From contig VFFE01007571.1 in NCBI GenBank assembly GCA_008921705.1, positions 220,395-284,394 of the forward strand: 64,000 nucleotides of DNA, read 5' to 3'. This stretch comes from Burhinus oedicnemus (taxonomy: Eukaryota > Chordata > Aves > Charadriiformes > Burhinidae). Of this stretch, positions 58,990 to 64,000 are shown one piece after another (positions within the stretch are counted from its first letter, which is position 1; every line of letters begins with the position of its first letter). The notes under the pieces are model-generated. The model saw only the letters and a program-made list of their open reading frames with translations, was not told the origin of the DNA and did no database searches. The position numbers and the translations under genes are program-made.

Positions 58990-59185
58990 ACTGAGTCGAA
59001 GATGCTAACATGACCTCGACACTGTGCAACATTAAACACTTAAAAAGGTTTGGGGTTTTGAATTGAGAGACCTCAGCCTACTTGGTTACCATGGCAAACG
59101 ATCACCGGTAGAAGTCTTTTAACCTTTAATTAAAGATACACAAAAAGGAGGAAAAACAGTTTAAGCACTTGAAAAATAAAGTATT
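58990..59185. promoter_or_regulatory. Candidate regulatory element with RFX X-box and TTTAATTAAA palindrome
   Basis: GTTACCATGGCAAAC at 59085-59099 is one base longer than the palindromic RFX X-box (GTTRCCATGGYAAC) and keeps both half-sites. CTTTAATTAAAG at 59124-59135 is a perfect 12-bp palindrome with a homeodomain core. The two lie 25 bp apart in AT-rich DNA. RFX sites of this type occur in ciliary and MHC-II promoters and in brain enhancers; which applies is unknown. Confidence 0.35.
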
Positions 59186-60507
59186 AAGTAAGACTTTCCT
59201 TTTTAAAAGCATCCATTATTCCTCTTCCCTTAGCTGTTGACAGTTTTTATAGCAATGCTTCCCTCCCTTTGTTTAAGTTCATAGCAGCAGTAGCTGTTCT
59301 TGGGGAGAGACACTCATGGAGATAGACCAGATCTGTTGTGACTTCTCATTTTTGGACTCTGCTCTGCTCACTTGAAGACACATGTTTGTGCAAGGGGAGA
59401 GAAAAGGACAGCAAAGAAAAAATATGACTTCCTTTTCTGGTGATGACTTTTACTTGCAGCCTCACTGCTAGAAAAAACCAAGCACAATACATGGCCTTAG
59501 CCCCTCTGAGATCTATTAAATTTGTACCAGTGTCTACCTCTTTCAGACTTTGCTTTTAGGTGTCTCCCTGATTGAAGTTCACAGCTGTGTGGCACAACCT
59601 GTACCCCTCCTGTCTACGCCAGTTTGATCAAACAGAAGGTGAAGGAGAGAGAACAAGGAGAGAAGCATGTGAGGAAACGACAAAGCAACTAAGAGAGGGG
59701 TGACATCAAGACCCCAGATCTCATCTTAAAGCGGGTTTCCAGGACTGAGTTGAACTTGGTGGAGGTAGCAATGATATCTGTATGTCTCCTGGCCAGAAAC
59801 TGGCCGGCAAGTCTGATCAGATCAGGTAACTAAGTGTCAACAGTGTCACAGTGGTAACTTAGGTCTCAAAGTTTACAATGACAACTGTCAGGATTTCTAC
59901 TTTATGTCCACCAACTCTATCGTGAGTATCAAAATGGATGTCCCCAGATGATGATGAACATGCCAGCAGCCACCAGTCAGGTTTAGTTCCTGGCACACCA
60001 GTTTTGGTCCATTGATTTTGGCGTTCATCTTGTACATCAGCCCTGAACTCAGCACAGCATTTGGGTGATATCAGGAAGACTTTCTGTTTGAACTAATTTG
60101 TCTTCCTATCTTTAACTTGTGCTGACTGTACAAGTAATTTTCTTTAGCAGACTGAGCTGTATTTTTTTACCTTGTGAGCTTTAGTATATGGGTCTGCCTG
60201 ATGTAGTGCTTGTGCAGGATGTGCAATGGCTGCTTCTGCTGCTCTGTCTGCCCTTCTGATTTCCCAGGAGAGTGTCACAGCCATGAGAGCAAGGGGATCC
60301 TGGTGGAGGCACTCTGTCGACAGCACTTTCGTGTTCCTTAATAGTCCAATACTCATTAGCACAGATTGGGGAAGCCAGGTGAACCTTTTCCATGTGAGGG
60401 TCTCAGCTGAGGGTCTAGAAAGACCTTCTGCACAGACCAGGACACATCAACGGCAGGGAGTAAGAACAACCCACCTTAGTATGCAGCACAGCACAACCTT
60501 ATGGTAT
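59186..60507. other. Unique DNA, no gene recognised
   Basis: Only short frames on both strands. No motif cluster or repeat family recognised. Confidence 0.45.
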
Positions 60508-60620
60508 TCTCCTGGGAGATAAGTGATGCAGGTTCAAGTTCCCCCAGGCAGAGGAGGAAATTAAACCCAGGACTCCCACATCCTTTATGAGTGAATAAAA
60601 AGTGGCTGTCTTCCTCTCAG
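60508..60620 (+). mobile_element. tRNA-type SINE relic, copy C
   Basis: Best preserved of the three: TTCTCCTGGGAGATAAG, a tRNA B-box-like GGTTCAAGTTCC, then GGCAGAGGAGGAAATTAAAC, CCAGGACTCCCACATCC and a tail AAAGTGGCTGTCTTCCTCTC. The order matches the amniote SINE 'ctcctgggag... ggttcaaatccc ... gaacccaggtctcccacatcc ... gggtcttcctc'. Same family as 24357-24735. Confidence 0.55.
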
Positions 60621-61397
60621 CTTTGTGAATATAATCCTGACATTTTTTCCAGGAAAGCAATTTGGTAAGTCCACACTGAATTCAACAATCGTTTCAGGAC
60701 AATGGAAAAAGCATTTTTCAATAAGAAGAATACTGACTAAAAAGAAAATTCTCTTGAACATAGTGACAATAAAACAACCAGACAGACCCCACCTCTCTGC
60801 CACTTTATATCCAATAGCTGTGGGACAGGGAGGCTCTAATGCTCGCAGGCAACAGAGGAACTTAGCTGGCAGTGTGAAATCTTGGTAGGAAAAAACCATT
60901 CTGAGGGAGTAATGAAATCCTCTGGGAATGGCAGATGAAACCCAAACACTGGTGGGGCTGCTCTGAGTCCCGACACAACTGCACTGGTGTACAGGAAAAC
61001 CTGTGAGGAACAGACCCACTCTGTTTGCTGAGATGTGACCAATGTCCTAGTTATAATTAAGTATTAAAGGCCTGAAAAGGTTCAAACTCCGTGTTTGTAA
61101 GAGTTCGAAGATGGGGCTGCATAAGGCCTTGCTGGCAACTGTAAGATTGAAAAAGAAAGCAGAGGAAAAAGGGTTCTTTACTTCTCTGACCTTTTTTACT
61201 GAACTCAGAATGGTGTCTACTGGTGGCCATGTCCAACATGCACACTAAGAACCAATAGAAGTCAAAATCTGAGTAGTGAGATGCTCTGCTACCACAGAAA
61301 ACCTACCTGGAGAAACAAAAACAAATGTCAAACAACTGTGGGTTGTTTCCCTGGCAGCCTGTCTTTCCAGTCGTCTCTCAAGAGAAGAGTAGATCAC

Positions 61398-61443
61398 TGT
61401 GTGTGTTTGTGTGTGCTTGTGTGCATGTGTGTGCATGTACGTG
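61398..61443 (+). repeat. (TG)n imperfect microsatellite
   Basis: TG/GTGC alternation broken by TT, CT and CA. Z-DNA-prone. Seen directly. Confidence 0.85.
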
Positions 61444-61790
61444 GGGCTGAGGATGGGCCTGGGAGTAAGTATACAAGGAAACTTTCAAGGAGCAGACAGC
61501 GTCCTCAGCCTTGTTGTGAGCAAGTATCCCTCTGAGGGCAAGCAGTGTCAGCTGGTGGCTGTTACTCCATCCCGCACTTCCCTTCTTGTTCTGAAGGAAT
61601 GCAATAGCAGACACACTCCTCCTTCCTGCTCAGATCTCAGAGCTGCGGAGGGTAGACTGGTAACCTTGGCACGAGGGAAAGCTGAGGTTGTGAGTTTGTG
61701 TTCGTTGTCTGCTTTACAGAGGTGGGATGAAGCAGTAGAGATGTTACTCAAATCCTACAGCATGAGGTAACGCAACTGGCCAGTTTTCTG

Positions 61791-61810
61791 TGGGGCTAGA
61801 TGGGGCTAGA
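61791..61810 (+). repeat. Perfect 2 x 10-bp tandem repeat
   Basis: TGGGGCTAGA occurs twice in direct succession. Seen directly. Confidence 0.9.
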
Positions 61811-63596
61811 GGAACTATGTGTCCTCTTCAGGCACTTCAGAAGACCATGAATCCATACTCAGCAGAGGTAATGTTTTATTAGCAGTGGCCTTATAGTAAT
61901 GCGAGTGTGTTTGATTGCCCCCCTGTGTGGACAGGGCCTAAGTATTCCTTCCAGGGTAACATGACCGAATCAGTATATGGGCTGTCTGGAGACGTACAGA
62001 GCCATGGTTGGTTGTCGAATGCATCAGCAATGTCACTGAGGTGATATGCAGAAGAGAAGAGCACAGGTGCCAGCCTGTGGATATGGGACAGCATGGGAGA
62101 CCATGGGGGAGAATAAGCATCGACGGTTGTCTGGAAATGGGTTATGTCTCAGTAAAAAATGTTTGGTTTTCAGCTAGATGAGTTCCCTGTTCTAGCTTCC
62201 TGCTAGGCCACCCAGATGCTACCACCAGCATGAAGGAGCAAAGAAAATGTGTGGCTGGAAGTGGAAGGGAGGATGGGACAGTTTATATTGGTCTTAGCCT
62301 ACGTAACAAGCTCATCTTGTGTGACCATGTGAACATAAGCTCCTCTGATCCATTATCTAGAACTTGTTCTAAATGCCACACTGCTTCATAGCTCCTTTAT
62401 TTTAGGGAAGGGAGGGACTTCATCAAGTGAGATGCAGAGAGAATTAGGCTGCAGATGACCAGAGCACTGTGCAGGAGCACATATCTGGCTGTGGGAAAGC
62501 AGGGTGGTCCTTAGCAAAGGGTAATGGATCTGAAGGTTAGCAGAGAGGCTGCATGTTTGTTCTGACAGGCACCTTCCTCACCCCCCTGCAGCCAACATTA
62601 GCTCATAGATACACCTGTATGCACATGCATGCTCATGTACAATCACGTGTAATAAGGAGTGAACAGGGGCAGAAAAAAGAGCCTTGTCTGGCCCCAGTGG
62701 CCATAAAAGAGAATTGCCACCATACCATCTAACGCAGGCTGCAGCAGCGAGGCTTTCTTTATCTTGCCTGTTCTTAGTGCTGTGCACTGAGTGCACTAAA
62801 CGTTCTGGGTACAGAAGGAGCAGAGATTTGCTGAAATTGCCTGCTTGATCAACCTGGCATCAAATCTGTGCAGGTACAGCAGTAATTATACCTGGTGTGC
62901 TCAGAGCCCCTTACCTTCTCTGTGGATGGTGCTGTCACTAACTCTTTTCCCGATGCCAGGCTTGGACACAGGGCAGAAAACAAAGACTTCTGTGATCAAA
63001 CTGTACATCAACACCTTAAACCGCTTTGAGTCCAAATGAAGGTCAGTAAGGATAGCAAGAGTGCTCACTGATGCCTTCGGATAGCAAACTACAGCTCTAT
63101 GAGAGGCAATACACAGAGATACGGCAAAGTCTTACAGACTACAAACCCAGCCCTGGAGCCTGTAGCATAATCCCTTTGATCAGCAAGACTGGGGTTACTG
63201 TAGGGTCAGGGTTGACATAAAACCAACCAATCAAGCAAGACCACCTACATATTTAAATTAACCTTTTTTCTTTGGGGCAATACAATTTTCTTTAAGGATT
63301 TTTTTCTTTTCTGCATGGAGCTCAGTGTGGCTCTGCTTGCCTCTGCACATCATTGCTGTTGCAGATGCAGGCATTGTTATTCAGGTACTTAGGCCTGTAA
63401 TACTGTAGACAAGCAATGAGCAAGGTTGCCAAAGGTTTTGTTTTAAAAAAACTTCTGAACTCAAGGAACTTTCCAATAATCACTATGTATTTTCATTAAA
63501 AAAAATTAAAACATCAAATAAACCAACCCCAAATGTCTTTAAATCTTACATGTAATTTAAAAAATGCACAAATATTCTTTCATTTCTTTTTTGCAG

Positions 63597-63700
63597 ATGG
63601 AGAACAGAATCAATTTGCCATGGTTATGCCTCCTGCCAATTGTTTAGAATTTCCAGGATTTAATCTTTCATCCATGTGTGTATCCACTATTTACCTTTGA
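63597..63700 (+). other. Candidate terminal coding exon (unproven)
   Basis: Preceded by CTTTCATTTCTTTTTTGCAG, a very strong 3' splice site. From phase 1 a frame of 33 codons (GEQNQFAMVMPPANCLEFPG and on) runs to TGA at 63698-63700. The start phase fits the end phase of 49541-49578. No donor of quality follows, and no AATAAA is evident just downstream, so it could be a last coding exon with a long 3' UTR that continues past the frame, or a decoy acceptor. I do not recognise the peptide. Confidence 0.3.
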
Positions 63701-64000
63701 ATGAAATAATGCATAATGCATTGGGCTTTATGGAAATGAAACAAGAAAACCTACTTTTTTTGAAAAGGAGAAAGTTGTATTCTCCCTTTATGGCCTAGAA
63801 AAATTAGTGCCAGTGTTACAACAATAGTGAAGGCACAGGAATGCACAGGTTAACTTAGTAAGAGCTCAGAAGATGTCACATGCAAGGGGATTCACGTACA
63901 GTCCAGTGGTCCTGCCATCCTACTTCTACTTGAGGCTACTGGTGAAGTAGCATCACTGCTGTAACATAAGCAAATGTGGGATGTTCACCCTCTTCTACCC
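63701..64000. other. Non-coding end of the window
   Basis: AT-leaning sequence with GCATAATGCATTGGGC words. If the preceding exon is real this is 3' UTR or intron. Nothing else recognised. Confidence 0.3.

Larger units (their letters stand above)
60621..63596. other. Unique DNA, no gene recognised
   Basis: Contains a (TG)n tract at 61398-61443 and a 2 x 10-bp repeat at 61791-61810. Frames up to 144 codons (60585-61019, -) have no domain. AT-rich from 63240 toward the candidate exon. Confidence 0.4.

Noticed and set aside
1..64000. Search for CRISPR arrays, operons, phage or plasmid modules
   Set aside because: No evenly spaced direct repeats, no tight gene clusters and no ribosome-binding sites; the DNA is clearly vertebrate-like.
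1..64000. tRNA, rRNA and known microRNA genes
   Set aside because: The only tRNA-like box (60530) belongs to a SINE; no cloverleaf or familiar microRNA seed region was seen.
1..64000. Endogenous retrovirus or LTR
   Set aside because: No paired LTR ends, primer-binding site or gag/pol-like frame was recognised; the TATA-like word near 20137 stands alone.

Overview
This window reads as non-coding nuclear DNA from an amniote, most likely a bird, with a crocodilian or turtle as a weaker alternative. At about 40.1-40.8 kb there is a CR1 non-LTR retrotransposon relic whose 3' region resembles the avian CR1 type. There are also worn MIR-like and tRNA-derived SINE copies and one L2-type reverse-transcriptase fragment. 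No mammalian Alu or L1 copy was seen. Repeat density is low, simple repeats are short, and AT-rich blocks alternate with GC-rich ones, as in bird intergenic or intronic sequence. These family assignments come from memory of consensus sequences, not from a search.

I could not identify any protein-coding gene. The open reading frames are short, start at arbitrary ATGs, overlap on both strands and match no domain I know. The best coding-like signals are exon-shaped segments on the + strand with good splice sites and an open frame: 22853-22907, 29247-29349, 49541-49578 and 63597-63700. The last three are phase-compatible in order, so the window could be part of a long intron-rich gene or a long non-coding transcript. 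Pseudo-exons are common in vertebrate DNA, so this is only a hypothesis. On the - strand, 27845-28079 looks like a terminal exon with a polyadenylation signal, and a CpG-island-like block at 30523-30860 could be a promoter for either strand.

Layout: 0-6 kb holds several AT-rich blocks that look like conserved non-coding elements, with four POU octamers and one strong G-quadruplex motif. From 6 to 16 kb the sequence is unique, with a homeodomain-rich block at 12.3 kb and a GC-rich block at 12.5-13.4 kb. From 16 to 25.5 kb there are a poly-A/AT microsatellite, paired perfect hairpins carrying nuclear-receptor half-sites, a 1.2 kb G-rich strand-asymmetric block, three MIR-like SINEs (including the one just before the microsatellite) and two adjacent tRNA-type SINEs. 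From 25 to 40 kb lie the candidate exons, the CpG-rich block and a forkhead palindrome. From 40 to 46 kb are the CR1 and L2 LINE remains. From 46 to 64 kb the DNA is mostly unique, with one candidate exon, an X-box (RFX) motif, another SINE and a final candidate exon.

I found no operon, CRISPR array, phage, plasmid or other prokaryotic system and no convincing new biological system. What merits follow-up is regulatory: the CpG block, the possible transcript(s), the octamer cluster and the hairpin pair.
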